From assembly GCA_002454195.1 (NCBI GenBank), contig DKIJ01000018.1, positions 72,367 through 136,366 of the forward strand: a stretch of DNA of 64,000 bases. The letters are read 5' to 3'. This DNA is from Flavobacterium sp. UBA6721 (lineage in GTDB: Bacteria > Bacteroidota > Bacteroidia > Flavobacteriales > Flavobacteriaceae). Shown here piece after piece: positions 26,241-34,549 of this stretch; position 1 is the first letter of the stretch, and every line of letters starts with the position of its first letter. The notes beneath the pieces are model-generated. The model saw only the letters and a program-made list of their open reading frames with translations, ran no database searches and was not told the origin of the DNA. The translations under genes and the position numbers were made by a program.

Positions 26241-27716
26241 TTATTGGTTGCGCTCAATTCCTTTGGTAAACTGAGGCATCTTTTCTCTCATAATGTTAAT
26301 AATGGTTCGGTGCATCCATAATAAACAGCCCACAGAAATCAGGAAAATAAATATCCAGGAACTCGTCCATAAGCCAGTTGCATTCAATAAGTATCCGAAT
26401 AATATTGGCCCTATAAATCCGCCTAAACCACCTATTAAACCCACCATTCCTCCTACAACTCCCACCTCGTTAGGGAAATATTCCGGAATGTGTTTGAAAA
26501 CGGCTGCCTTTCCAATTCCCCATGAAATCCCGATTAAAACTACCAATACCAAATAAATCCACATATTGGCATTAAATTTTATTTGGGTGATTCCTTCTGC
26601 CAAAAGTTCTTTCTTTTTGACTTCCTGATTTTGTTGTACTATAATTTCCTGCCATGAATTTCGAACAGGCAAAATATCCGAATCAGATGAACTAATTGTT
26701 GATTTTGCATTAACATTGTAAGTTCTTTCTCCTACTTTAATTTCAGAGGCTGATACTTGGGTAACCACTCCATTATTAGTTGCTAAAACTCCGGGACCCG
26801 ATGTAAAAACTTCCATTTTAGGAAACATCAATAAAAAACTAATGGCAATTGAAGAACCTAAAACCCAATACATAACTGCTCTTGCTCCATATTTATCAGA
26901 CAAATAACCCCCAAAAGCCCTGATTACACCGGATGGCAAACTGAATAAAGTGGCAAACATTCCTCCCATTACTAAGGTTGTGTGATACACATTCATAAAA
27001 TTAGGTAACAACCATTGTGAGTAAGCAACGAAACATCCAAAGACTAAGAAATAATAAGCCCCAAATCGCCAAACACGGACATTTTTTAAAGGAGCTAATA
27101 ATTCGGATGTTGATCTGGCCACTGTTGCTGCTTTTTTATTTTTAGCAAAAAACACAAACAATAATCCAATTGCTACCAATACAATTCCATAAATCACAGG
27201 AAGCATTTTCCAGCCGTTCTCCGTATCTGTTTCGGATAAAAAATTGAGTAAGCTTGGCGCAAAAAAAGTAGTGACGGCAGCACCGGCATTTCCCATTCCG
27301 AAAATCCCTAAGGCCCTCCCCTGCCATTCTTTAGGATACCAAACTGAAGTATATCCTACTCCAACAGCAAAACTGGTTCCTACTAATCCAAACAAGAAAC
27401 TCAACACTGCAAATTCCCAAAATGAACCGGCAAAAGGCAATAAAAACAATGGAATAGAACAAAGCAACAACAATGTAGAGAATACTTTTTTACCACCGTA
27501 TTTATCGGTTAAAATTCCTATTGGTAAACGAAAAATGGCTCCCGATAAAATAGGAAGTCCTAACAACCATCCTACCTCAACAACCGACCAATTGAAAATT
27601 CCTCTATCTACTAAAAAAGTAACTAAAACACCATTTAAAGTCCAACAGGCAAAACTGATTGTAAATGCCAGTGTATTCAAAAATAAAATACGATGTGACT
27701 GTGATAAATTGCTCAT
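26241..27716 (-). CDS. NarK-type nitrate/nitrite transporter
   Basis: 491 residues. MFS helices start ILFLNTLAFTISFACWTLNGVLVTFLVD, and NarK-like motifs appear in YTSVWYPKEWQGRALGIFGMGNAGAAV and GIGKAAVFKHIPEYFPNEVGVVGGMVGLIGGLGGFIGP. It carries an extra loop of about 90 residues (roughly 300-390) between late helices. First gene of the pair. A promoter with a CRP/FNR-like palindrome precedes it, so anaerobic or nitrogen-oxide induction is likely. The two copies may be a nitrate/proton symporter and a nitrate/nitrite antiporter, but the assignment cannot be made by eye. Confidence 0.9.
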   Translation of the reverse strand: MSNLSQSHRILFLNTLAFTISFACWTLNGVLVTFLVDRGIFNWSVVEVGWLLGLPILSGAIFRLPIGILTDKYGGKKVFSTLLLLCSIPLFLLPFAGSFWEFAVLSFLFGLVGTSFAVGVGYTSVWYPKEWQGRALGIFGMGNAGAAVTTFFAPSLLNFLSETDTENGWKMLPVIYGIVLVAIGLLFVFFAKNKKAATVARSTSELLAPLKNVRVWRFGAYYFLVFGCFVAYSQWLLPNFMNVYHTTLVMGGMFATLFSLPSGVIRAFGGYLSDKYGARAVMYWVLGSSIAISFLLMFPKMEVFTSGPGVLATNNGVVTQVSASEIKVGERTYNVNAKSTISSSDSDILPVRNSWQEIIVQQNQEVKKKELLAEGITQIKFNANMWIYLVLVVLIGISWGIGKAAVFKHIPEYFPNEVGVVGGMVGLIGGLGGFIGPILFGYLLNATGLWTSSWIFIFLISVGCLLWMHRTIINIMREKMPQFTKGIERNQ

Positions 27717-27740
27717 AAATTCCCTAAATCAATTATGATG

Positions 27741-27783
27741 CAAAGATATAATAGTCCTTTATCTATAAATATGATAAATATCA
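27741..27783 (-). promoter_or_regulatory. narK promoter with CRP/FNR-like site
   Basis: On the minus strand the -7 element is TATCTTTG (27748-27741). No TTG -33 element is seen. TGATAAATATCA (27772-27783), a TGAT-N4-ATCA palindrome, has its centre 29.5 nt from the first base of the -7 element, about -41 from the expected start, the position of a class II activator site. Confidence 0.75.
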
Positions 27784-27841
27784 GCAAGTTTTATATTCTT
27801 ACTAAATTCAACTAACTCAAATATAATTCATTTTTTAACAC

Positions 27842-27885
27842 AAAAAAACCTCTATTAAAAGCTTAAAGCTTTCATATAGAGGTTC
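27842..27885 (-). terminator. Terminator of the nir operon
   Basis: On the minus strand AACCTCTAT (27884-27876) pairs with ATAGAGGTT (27856-27848), followed by a run of seven T. The loop of about 19 nt contains the palindromic words AAAGCTTTAAGCTTT. It closes the operon that ends with the porin gene. Confidence 0.8.
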
Positions 27886-27906
27886 AATGAACAGAATTAA
27901 TACAAT

Positions 27907-29169
27907 TTATTTGGATGAAAATAGTTTTGGTTGAAATGAAATCATAAGCCAAGCCCAATTGTTAGTATTTGCAGCATCAGTTACATTTTTAAGCCTTTCT
28001 AAAGTTGCAGAAGCAAACATTTGAGAATATCCGGCAGAAACCATAATATCTTTTTGAACGGCGTAGTCCAAAGTAAAATCAATTTCTGTTCCTAAATAGC
28101 TGTCCATTTTTTCATTGGAAGCATCTAAAACTGAATTTGGCGCATTAAACAAATGGGGAGTTAAGGTAAACTGCCATTTCTTAAGAGAATAATTTAATTT
28201 CAAATAAGCATCCTGTAATCCCACACTATTTTGATGATTCCCAACATAGAAATAATCCATAAAACCATTAAAAGCGTGATTGGTTCCAAAAATAGGACTG
28301 AACGATTTAATTGCTAAACTGGAATCATTTTGATCTTTCCCTGATAAAAATTCATATCCCAAAGTTGCTTTAAAAGCATCAGTCAAGGCATAACCCACAT
28401 TAGCTCCCGCATACCAGGCACTGACATTCTTATCGGTACTTTTTCCTGTTTGTCCGTACAAACCTAAATTGCTATCCCATTTTTTATCTTTAAAAACAAG
28501 ATAAGTTCCAAAAGTTTGTTTGTAATCGACTTCTAAATTCCCATCCGATTTTTCAAATTCATAACCCGTATTCAACAATAAAAAACTGCTACTTATTTTA
28601 CCAAATTGCGTATGATACCAGGCATATTGCATCGATTTATAATTAGTGGTATAAGGCGTTTTAGGAGCAACCAAATTTTCAGCATTGGCATTCATAGCGA
28701 AACCTAAATCCAGTTGATGTTTTTCCTTATGGAAAGAAAACAAGGCGGCATCATGGCTTTGTCCTTGTTGCAACCAATCGATTTCTCCAAAAATACGCTG
28801 ATTGTCATAGGAAATCACCTGACGACCAAAACGAGCAGACCAATTGGGACTGAAATCATATTGTGCCCAGGCTTCAAAAACAGCCACTCCATTTTTATCC
28901 GCTGTGGTTGTGGTAGCAACATCGCCCCAGCTTCGAATATTCTGTAAAGTCAGTTTGGCTTTTAATTTTTCCTGTTTGAAATTGAAATTCAATCGGGAAC
29001 GCTGTGAGACAAATGAAGTCGCATCTTCTCCGTTTGACATCGGGCTTTTAAAACCGTTTCGGTATTCGTAACGAGGTCTTATTTGTAAATTGGCATCCAA
29101 TTCCTGTGCATAAGTTCCCAGACTTAGTATTCCTGTTAATGCCGGGCCAATTATTTTTAGTGCTTTCAT
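27907..29169 (-). CDS. Outer-membrane porin, alginate-export-like
   Basis: 420 residues with a signal peptide (MKALKIIGPALTGILSLGTYA). Beta-barrel pattern with repeats such as LQIRPRYEYRNGF, RSRLNFNFKQEKLKAKLTLQNIRSWGD, FEAWAQYDFSPNWSARFGRQVISYDNQRIFGEIDW and an aromatic C-terminal strand (LMISFQPKLFSSK). The pattern FEAWAQY...GRQVISYDNQR is typical of the alginate-export family of outer-membrane channels. In this operon it could pass nitrate, nitrite or copper, but no substrate can be read. Last gene of the nir operon. Confidence 0.8.
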   Translation of the reverse strand: MKALKIIGPALTGILSLGTYAQELDANLQIRPRYEYRNGFKSPMSNGEDATSFVSQRSRLNFNFKQEKLKAKLTLQNIRSWGDVATTTTADKNGVAVFEAWAQYDFSPNWSARFGRQVISYDNQRIFGEIDWLQQGQSHDAALFSFHKEKHQLDLGFAMNANAENLVAPKTPYTTNYKSMQYAWYHTQFGKISSSFLLLNTGYEFEKSDGNLEVDYKQTFGTYLVFKDKKWDSNLGLYGQTGKSTDKNVSAWYAGANVGYALTDAFKATLGYEFLSGKDQNDSSLAIKSFSPIFGTNHAFNGFMDYFYVGNHQNSVGLQDAYLKLNYSLKKWQFTLTPHLFNAPNSVLDASNEKMDSYLGTEIDFTLDYAVQKDIMVSAGYSQMFASATLERLKNVTDAANTNNWAWLMISFQPKLFSSK

Positions 29170-29176
29170 CGTTAAT

Positions 29177-29809
29177 TTATTTTTGAGCTTCCTCTTTAAT
29201 TTTGGCTATCGTTGCATCCGAATTAACACCCAAACCTTCTTGTTGATATGTCAGTTCTCCGTCGGCATTGAATACGCTGATAATATTGGAATGAGAAAAA
29301 TCAATAGGGGATATTTTTTTATAATTTACTGCCAAAACTGCTGCAAACTCCCGGGTATTTTCTTCGGTTGAACGCAGGAAAACCCACTGATTGCTGTTCA
29401 TTTTATTCTCAATAGCAAAGGCTTTCAATCGTTTTGGTGTATCTGTTTCAGGGTCAATACTCACCATAACCATCTTTACCTTGTCTTTGATATTTTCCGG
29501 TAAACGCTGCTCGATATTACGCATATCAGCAACCAAACGCGGACAAGCTGCTTTGCAAGAAGTATAAATCATCACCATGACTAAAACTTTTCCTTTCATA
29601 TCTTTCATTTCGATATGCTGTCCGTTTTGATTCGTCCATTTTGAAGGAAGATTATAAATAGATAAATCAGAAATCGATTTGTCTTTTTCGGCAGCTTTTG
29701 CTTTTTGGTTACAGGATTGTAATGTTACTGCCAACGCAAATATTCCTAAAAAAAGCAGGCTAAGGATTCCTTTTTTTATTTTCTGACATTCTATTTTTGA
29801 TTTCATCAT
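29177..29809 (-). CDS. SCO1/SenC family copper-delivery protein
   Basis: 210 residues with a lipoprotein-like start (ALAVTLQSCNQKAKA). The thioredoxin fold has CxxxC in YTSCKAACPRLVADM and the copper-binding His in IDFSHSNIISV. SCO proteins insert copper into Cu-A centres and possibly into copper nitrite reductase. Its start overlaps the end of the NirV-like gene by 4 nt, so the two are translationally coupled. The role in NirK maturation is inferred from position. Confidence 0.87.
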   Translation of the reverse strand: MMKSKIECQKIKKGILSLLFLGIFALAVTLQSCNQKAKAAEKDKSISDLSIYNLPSKWTNQNGQHIEMKDMKGKVLVMVMIYTSCKAACPRLVADMRNIEQRLPENIKDKVKMVMVSIDPETDTPKRLKAFAIENKMNSNQWVFLRSTEENTREFAAVLAVNYKKISPIDFSHSNIISVFNADGELTYQQEGLGVNSDATIAKIKEEAQK

Positions 29810-30609
29810 CTTAAATTTTGAATGGGTTTTACAATAGCAACTTTATCTTTAGCACAACGAAATCCAAGATTTCTTGTAGTGTATCTTGCTTTTAAACTGC
29901 CTCTGAAAGCATAGCGCATAAAGGCAGCATAATTCATTAAATCGGTAGCATTAACCGAACCGCTTCCGCAAAAGAGATTCTTATCGGTATCCTTGTCTTT
30001 TCTGGATTCACCGGAAAGAAAAATACTATTGAAATCGGCTGTCCATTCCCAAACCAGTCCGTGCATATCATAAACGCCCCAATAATTTTTGAAGGTCTGC
30101 CCTATCGGATTAGCATAGGTTTTCGGCTTTTCATACCAGGACATAATGTATTTATTAAAAGCTTCTTTGGTTCTGGCATCGATTCGTTTTTCATCAGCCA
30201 TCGCCACATATTCCCATTCGTCCATTGTAGGCAAACGTTTCCCCTGACATTCACAATATTTTTTAGCAGCAAACCAGGAAACATTGGTAACCGGTGCATC
30301 ATCTAAATTATTTTTTCCGTAATTAAAATCACTCTGCCAATGGGACAAATAACTTTTATCAGCAAAGATGCCTTTCATTTTAGAACGGCTGTATTCAGGA
30401 TATTTTTTCAAAAAAGCCAAATATTGTGCATTGGTAACCGGATACACATCCATTTTAAAAGCAGCAATTGCAACCGGCTTTCTATCAACAGTTCCATAAA
30501 GAGGAACATAAGCTCCTCTTTTTATTGAAACCATTGGTGTTTGCTGAGCCCACAGTGATCCTCCTATTCCGAAGAGAAATGAGAATAAAACTATTTTTAT
30601 CTGTATCAT
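29806..30609 (-). CDS. NirV-like formylglycine-generating-enzyme family protein
   Basis: 267 residues with a signal peptide (MIQIKIVLFSFLFGIGGSLWAQ). The FGE-sulfatase fold is seen in VTNVSWFAAKKYCECQGKRLPTMDEWEYVAMADE, VYDMHGLVWEWTADF and YAFRGSLKARYTTRNLGFRCAKD. Such proteins, called NirV, adjoin nirK in many denitrifiers, but their function is not settled. The gene lies directly after the small cytochrome c gene, with the SCO gene overlapping its end. Confidence 0.88.
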   Translation of the reverse strand: MIQIKIVLFSFLFGIGGSLWAQQTPMVSIKRGAYVPLYGTVDRKPVAIAAFKMDVYPVTNAQYLAFLKKYPEYSRSKMKGIFADKSYLSHWQSDFNYGKNNLDDAPVTNVSWFAAKKYCECQGKRLPTMDEWEYVAMADEKRIDARTKEAFNKYIMSWYEKPKTYANPIGQTFKNYWGVYDMHGLVWEWTADFNSIFLSGESRKDKDTDKNLFCGSGSVNATDLMNYAAFMRYAFRGSLKARYTTRNLGFRCAKDKVAIVKPIQNLR

Positions 30610-30635
30610 GGCTCAGTGTTTTTATAATGACTATT

Positions 30636-31013
30636 TTATTTTCTTTGGGCTTTTACCATGGCTGCTGTCACTACTGTTTTGCTATTTCCCCAACTTGAAT
30701 AGACATAAGTTAGTACATCGGCAATTTGTTGATCACTTAATGCCTGAGCTGGCATGGCTCCGCTAAACTTTTTCCCGTTTACAACTATAGGTCCATTTAA
30801 TCCTTTTACCACTCCTTTGATGGCCCTGTTTACATCTTTGTTAAGATAATCGGATTTAGCTAAAGGAGGAAAGGCTCCCGGAACTCCCACTCCTGTTGCC
30901 TGATGACAAGCAACACAGGTTTGCATATAAATTGATTTTCCCTTGGTGGCATTTTGGCTATAACCACATAAACCTATTCCTATCATTAGGATACTGAATA
31001 CATACTTTTTCAT
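30636..31013 (-). CDS. Periplasmic cytochrome c, class I
   Basis: 125 residues, signal peptide MKKYVFSILMIGIGLCGYSQ, one heme motif CVACH (about residues 33-37) and the axial Met probably in FSGAMPAQALS. The mature domain is strongly similar to the C-terminal cytochrome domain of the adjacent Nir[28 protein letters not shown] and VLTYVYSSWGNSKTVV have near copies there. It probably arose by duplication and may carry electrons to NirK. Confidence 0.92.
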   Translation of the reverse strand: MKKYVFSILMIGIGLCGYSQNATKGKSIYMQTCVACHQATGVGVPGAFPPLAKSDYLNKDVNRAIKGVVKGLNGPIVVNGKKFSGAMPAQALSDQQIADVLTYVYSSWGNSKTVVTAAMVKAQRK

Positions 31014-31037
31014 TGGTCTTTATTATTTATTTTATTA

Positions 31038-32525
31038 TTAATGTTCTGCTTTTAGTTTTGGTGCAGGCTTGGCTCTGATAGCTTTTACTTTAGCCGGACT
31101 CACCACTGTTTTATTGTTTCCCCAGCTATTATACACATAGGTTAAAACATCGGCTACTTGTTCATCAGTCAAATTTTGACTGGTCATTACGTTGTTGAAT
31201 TTCTTGCCATTTACGGTAATTTCTCCACTCAATCCATGTAATACAGCACTAATTGCTCTATCAGGATTGGCATTCAGGAAATCGGATTTTGCTAATGGTG
31301 GAAAAGCATTCGGTACTCCTTGTCCTTCCGATTGATGACAGGCAAAACAGGTTCTTCCATACAATTCTCTACCTGATTTAATTTGTTCCGGAACACTTTT
31401 GACTACATTGGTTTTTACAATACCGTTCTCTTTTGGCATATTTTGTATCGTTCCACCTTCAGGCAAATAAATTCCTTCCTGAGTTGTGCCTGAATACACC
31501 TTTTTATTTTCATTTCCTTCTACTTTTAGCATTCCTAAAGCTCCTTTATTGAATGCCCTGAAAATAGAATGATCTACCAAGATAAAAGTTCCCGGAACAT
31601 CCACTTTGAACTCGACTATGGCCGAACCTCCAGCAGGAATCAAAGTAGTTTGTACATTTTTATTAATCACATCTCCTCCTTCAATATGAACTTTATCAAA
31701 GATTTCCCCAATAACATGGAATGAAGAAACCAAGTTAGGTCCACCATTACCCATATAAAGACGCACCGTTTCGCCCACTTTGGCCGTTATGGCTTTATCG
31801 CCTGCAATTGCACCTACCTTACCATTAAAAACCACATAATCGGCTTGTTCTTTGATTGCTTTATCCATATCAAAGGGTTGTTTTCCCTGTTCTCCATAAC
31901 TTCCTTTGGTATAAAAGTCTCCCTGCATCACATAGTATTCTTTATCCACCGGCGGCAAACCTCCTTCGGGCTCGACCAAAATCAAACCATACATTCCGTT
32001 TGCAATGTGCATACCAACAGGTGCCGTAGCACAGTGATACACATACAAACCGGGATTTATTGTCTTGAAGTTGAATACTTTTTCGTGTCCCGGTGCTACC
32101 AAAGAAGAAGTTGCTCCTCCTCCCGGGCCGGTCACCGCATGCAAATCGATGTTGTGCGGCATTTTGTTATCGGGATGATTTTTTAGGTGAAATTCGACTT
32201 CGTCACCCACTCTGGTTCTAATGAAACTACCCGGAACAGAACCTCCAAAAGTCCAATAGGTATATTTTACTCCATCAACCATTTCTCCTTCTTCTTCCTT
32301 AATTTCCATGTTGACAATCAATTTCATCGCCGCTCGGTCTCCCACTGGTTTAGGAACCAATGGCGGCGCAGTAAGCTCCGCTTCTTTTTGACCATCTATT
32401 TTAATACTCTGATAATACTGAGCATCTTTGTCTTCTTTTTTGGCACAAGAAAACAAACCAAAAGCCATTGCAATTACTACAGCAATTCTCAAGCTTTGTT
32501 TCTTTAAATTTAGTTTCGGTTTCAT
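31038..32525 (-). CDS. nirK: Copper nitrite reductase fused to cytochrome c, lipoprotein
   Basis: 495 residues. A lipobox (FGLFSC) precedes two cupredoxin domains. The first has the type 1 copper ligands His and Cys-His in [28 protein letters not shown], and type 2 copper histidines in HAV and in the second domain [18 protein letters not shown] and [13 protein letters not shown]-terminal class I cytochrome c domain follows with [11 protein letters not shown]. It reduces nitrite to NO in the periplasm; the fused cytochrome probably supplies electrons directly. First gene of the nir part, with its own promoter and CRP/FNR-like site. Confidence 0.95.
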   Translation of the reverse strand: MKPKLNLKKQSLRIAVVIAMAFGLFSCAKKEDKDAQYYQSIKIDGQKEAELTAPPLVPKPVGDRAAMKLIVNMEIKEEEGEMVDGVKYTYWTFGGSVPGSFIRTRVGDEVEFHLKNHPDNKMPHNIDLHAVTGPGGGATSSLVAPGHEKVFNFKTINPGLYVYHCATAPVGMHIANGMYGLILVEPEGGLPPVDKEYYVMQGDFYTKGSYGEQGKQPFDMDKAIKEQADYVVFNGKVGAIAGDKAITAKVGETVRLYMGNGGPNLVSSFHVIGEIFDKVHIEGGDVINKNVQTTLIPAGGSAIVEFKVDVPGTFILVDHSIFRAFNKGALGMLKVEGNENKKVYSGTTQEGIYLPEGGTIQNMPKENGIVKTNVVKSVPEQIKSGRELYGRTCFACHQSEGQGVPNAFPPLAKSDFLNANPDRAISAVLHGLSGEITVNGKKFNNVMTSQNLTDEQVADVLTYVYNSWGNNKTVVSPAKVKAIRAKPAPKLKAEH

Positions 32526-32561
32526 CGTTATTTGGTTTTAAATTCCTCTTGATTTGTATTA

Positions 32562-32604
32562 CAAATATAAAAGACAAAAACATCCTTTATTATGATATTT
32601 GTCA
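32562..32604 (-). promoter_or_regulatory. nirK promoter with CRP/FNR-like site
   Basis: -7 element TATATTTG (32569-32562) on the minus strand and TGATATTTGTCA (32593-32604), reading TGACAAATATCA on the minus strand. The centre is 29.5 nt from the -7 first base. No TTG -33 element is present. Leader to ATG 32525 about 30 nt. A second palindrome-like element lies between them. Confidence 0.8.
32571..32586. promoter_or_regulatory. Candidate Rrf2/NO-type operator at nirK
   Basis: AAGACAAAAACATCCT, the reverse of AGGATGTTTTTGTCTT. It resembles AGGATAAATTTGTCTT in the norC promoter region (39167-39182) and AGGACAATTTTATCCT upstream of ric (39354-39369). It lies between the activator site and the -7 element, where a bound repressor would block transcription. 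Binding protein inferred only. Confidence 0.45.
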
Positions 32605-32626
32605 TGTTTGCCCTTTTTATTCTGAT

Positions 32627-32869
32627 TTATTTCATCAAAAAAATAACTAAAACTAATACCCCTAAAACCAGACTTAAACTGATTTTCCAAAAAGAATTTG
32701 CCTTCTTTAATTCCATAAACTGAAAAGCAACTAACAGGAATTTAACCGAAGAAAAAAACAGAATTAAAAGGATTACACTACCCGAAAAAAGGGCTGATTT
32801 TGAAATAAAAGCAGTAATCAAAGTCAGGACAATCAATAATCCATACGTAAATGTTAGTGATTTTTTCAT
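32627..32869 (-). CDS. Small membrane protein, cytochrome c oxidase subunit IV / NorF-like
   Basis: 80 residues, three transmembrane helices: FTYGLLIVLTLITAFIS, LFSGSVILLILFFSSVKFLLVAFQFMEL and FWKISLSLVLGVLVLVIFLM. The second helix ending VAFQFMELKKANSFWK is typical of prokaryotic COX4 and of NorF. It sits next to the NorE-like gene (3 nt between them), so both likely help assemble nitric oxide reductase. Confidence 0.82.
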   Translation of the reverse strand: MKKSLTFTYGLLIVLTLITAFISKSALFSGSVILLILFFSSVKFLLVAFQFMELKKANSFWKISLSLVLGVLVLVIFLMK

Positions 32870-32872
32870 TTT

Positions 32873-33454
32873 CTAAAAGATTAAATAGAGAATCGGGAAC
32901 AACAACAGCCAGATCAAATCGCACATGTGCCAGAAAGCAGCACAGGCTTCTACATCTTCAATTTGAGTATCCGAATTTTTCTTTGTCATTCCGTAATTCG
33001 TCCAGATTAAAATGACCAAACCAATAATAACATGGATAAGGTGAAATCCCGTTAACAACCAATAAAAAGTAAAAAACATATTGGTTTCCAATGAAATTCC
33101 GGACTCCATTTTATGGTAATATTCCAGACATTTCAATGCCAAAAACAACAATCCGCCCAGCATTGTCAGTTTAAAATAGAACGATGTTTTTTGAATGTTT
33201 TTCTCTTTGAATTGATGCACAGCATTGGCCATACAATAACCACTCGTCAACAAAAAAACAGTATTTATGGCTCCGAAAGTAGTATTGAGTTGTAATCTTG
33301 ATTGATGGAAAATTTCTGCTTGTTCATTTCCGTAAAAAACAAATGCAATCATTGCCATCCCAAAAGTGATTAACTCCAGATAAATAATAATCCACATCAG
33401 GATGCCTCCGGGCGGATAATAGATGTTTTTATAATTGATGTTTAGCGTACTCAT
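32873..33454 (-). CDS. Cytochrome c oxidase subunit III-like protein (NorE-like)
   Basis: 193 residues, five hydrophobic segments. The subunit III marks are LMWIIIYLELITFGMAMIAFVFY at the start and TFYWLLTGFHLIHVIIGLVILIW, and AAFWHMCDLIWLLLFPILYL at the end. Short for COX III, so it matches NorE, which accompanies nitric oxide reductase and affects its activity or assembly (family knowledge). Between the DUF438 gene and the NorF-like gene. Confidence 0.88.
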   Translation of the reverse strand: MSTLNINYKNIYYPPGGILMWIIIYLELITFGMAMIAFVFYGNEQAEIFHQSRLQLNTTFGAINTVFLLTSGYCMANAVHQFKEKNIQKTSFYFKLTMLGGLLFLALKCLEYYHKMESGISLETNMFFTFYWLLTGFHLIHVIIGLVILIWTNYGMTKKNSDTQIEDVEACAAFWHMCDLIWLLLFPILYLIF

Positions 33455-33475
33455 ATTTATTTGTTTTAAAATAAA

Positions 33476-34441
33476 TTACTCCCAATCCAGCAGTCGTTTT
33501 TCGCCTTCAATTTTCTTTATATCGGTGATATCCTGAGACATTTCGATAACGCCTTTGTAATTTTTATTGGCATCTCGAACAGCGAAATAGCGAATGTAAA
33601 TCAGGCGTTCTTTGTAATTAATCCAGAAAGAAGATTCGTTTTTGGTTCCTTTTCGAAATTCGTCCAGGATTCTAAGAACCGTTCCCACACTTTTGGGCGG
33701 ATGGCAAAATTTCACTTCACGACCAATGATTCCGGCACTTCTTGGAAAAACGCGTTCTTCACCACGGTTGTAGAAAATCACTCTGTCGTTTTCATCCACA
33801 TAAGTCAAATCCAAAGGCATCGTTCTAAAAAGCAGATTCACCTGCTCTACAGTCATGTAACCTTCGTCAAAATGAGAAGTATTTTCAAGAGAGAAAGGCA
33901 GTTCTCTCTGGGTAAAATCCTGACTCGGATGAATGTATTCTTCCTGAGGAAAAGGCGCAGGATTTTGCGGTAACATCCAGCCTATTTCTTCCTCGCCGGC
34001 ACGCATTTTTATCCAGTCTTCTTCAGTAAGCAAGTCCAACGCATTAGGAAACAAAACGGTTTCTTCCACGTGCATCAACCTGTAAATCCCATCCACCAGA
34101 AAAGGAGTATTGACACTAATTTTTTCGAAATTTTCATTTCGAAGATAATAACGAATCAAACGAAATTGATCTCTCAAATTATCATGAAAAGACCACATTC
34201 CCTGCGAAGGACCAACCCAATTTTTCTTTTCTAAAAACGGAAAAAGCTGATTTTCTTTTCGGGCAAATCGTTTTTCAATCGTAGATAATTGATTGAAAAT
34301 ATTGGTATATTTTTGAAAATCCTCTTCAGGATTGGCATTCGATAATTCTTCTAAAAGAGAATGAATCAAATCGTTTTCCTGAAAATACACCCGAATGGGG
34401 TGTCCTTCAGGAAGCTTTGTAGTATTTGTTGTTTCTGTCAT
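33476..34441 (-). CDS. DUF438 / hemerythrin-PAS sensor-like protein
   Basis: 321 residues. The N-terminal half (about 10-160) is a hemerythrin-like four-helix bundle of the DUF438 type, with HPIRVYFQENDLIHSLLEEL, SFHDNLRDQFRLIRYYL and LMHVEETVLFPNAL supplying His and Glu ligands for a di-iron site. The C-terminal half (about 200-310) is a PAS domain (LDLTYVDENDRVIFYNRGEERVFPR). It has no kinase domain. It probably senses O2 or NO and sits within the nor operon. The partner is unknown. Confidence 0.83.
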   Translation of the reverse strand: MTETTNTTKLPEGHPIRVYFQENDLIHSLLEELSNANPEEDFQKYTNIFNQLSTIEKRFARKENQLFPFLEKKNWVGPSQGMWSFHDNLRDQFRLIRYYLRNENFEKISVNTPFLVDGIYRLMHVEETVLFPNALDLLTEEDWIKMRAGEEEIGWMLPQNPAPFPQEEYIHPSQDFTQRELPFSLENTSHFDEGYMTVEQVNLLFRTMPLDLTYVDENDRVIFYNRGEERVFPRSAGIIGREVKFCHPPKSVGTVLRILDEFRKGTKNESSFWINYKERLIYIRYFAVRDANKNYKGVIEMSQDITDIKKIEGEKRLLDWE

Positions 34442-34473
34442 TGTAATTATTTTTTACCATCCCGCCTTTCAGA

Positions 34474-34525
34474 CACCCCTCCAGAAGAGGGGAATTTAAG
34501 CGACTTCCCCTCCTCTGGAGGGGTG
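34474..34525. repeat. Palindromic intergenic repeat, CACCCCTCC type
   Basis: CACCCCTCCAGAAGAGGGGA is followed by about 12 nt and then TCCCCTCCTCTGGAGGGGTG, its inverted copy with one or two mismatches. GC content is far above its surroundings. Outer arms (CCATCCCGCC and CGGGTGGGGTGG) extend the symmetry. Such palindromes are common in flavobacterial spacers; origin unknown. It sits between the DUF438 gene and norD. Confidence 0.75.
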
Positions 34526-34549
34526 CCCAACGGGTGGGGTGGATTGTAG

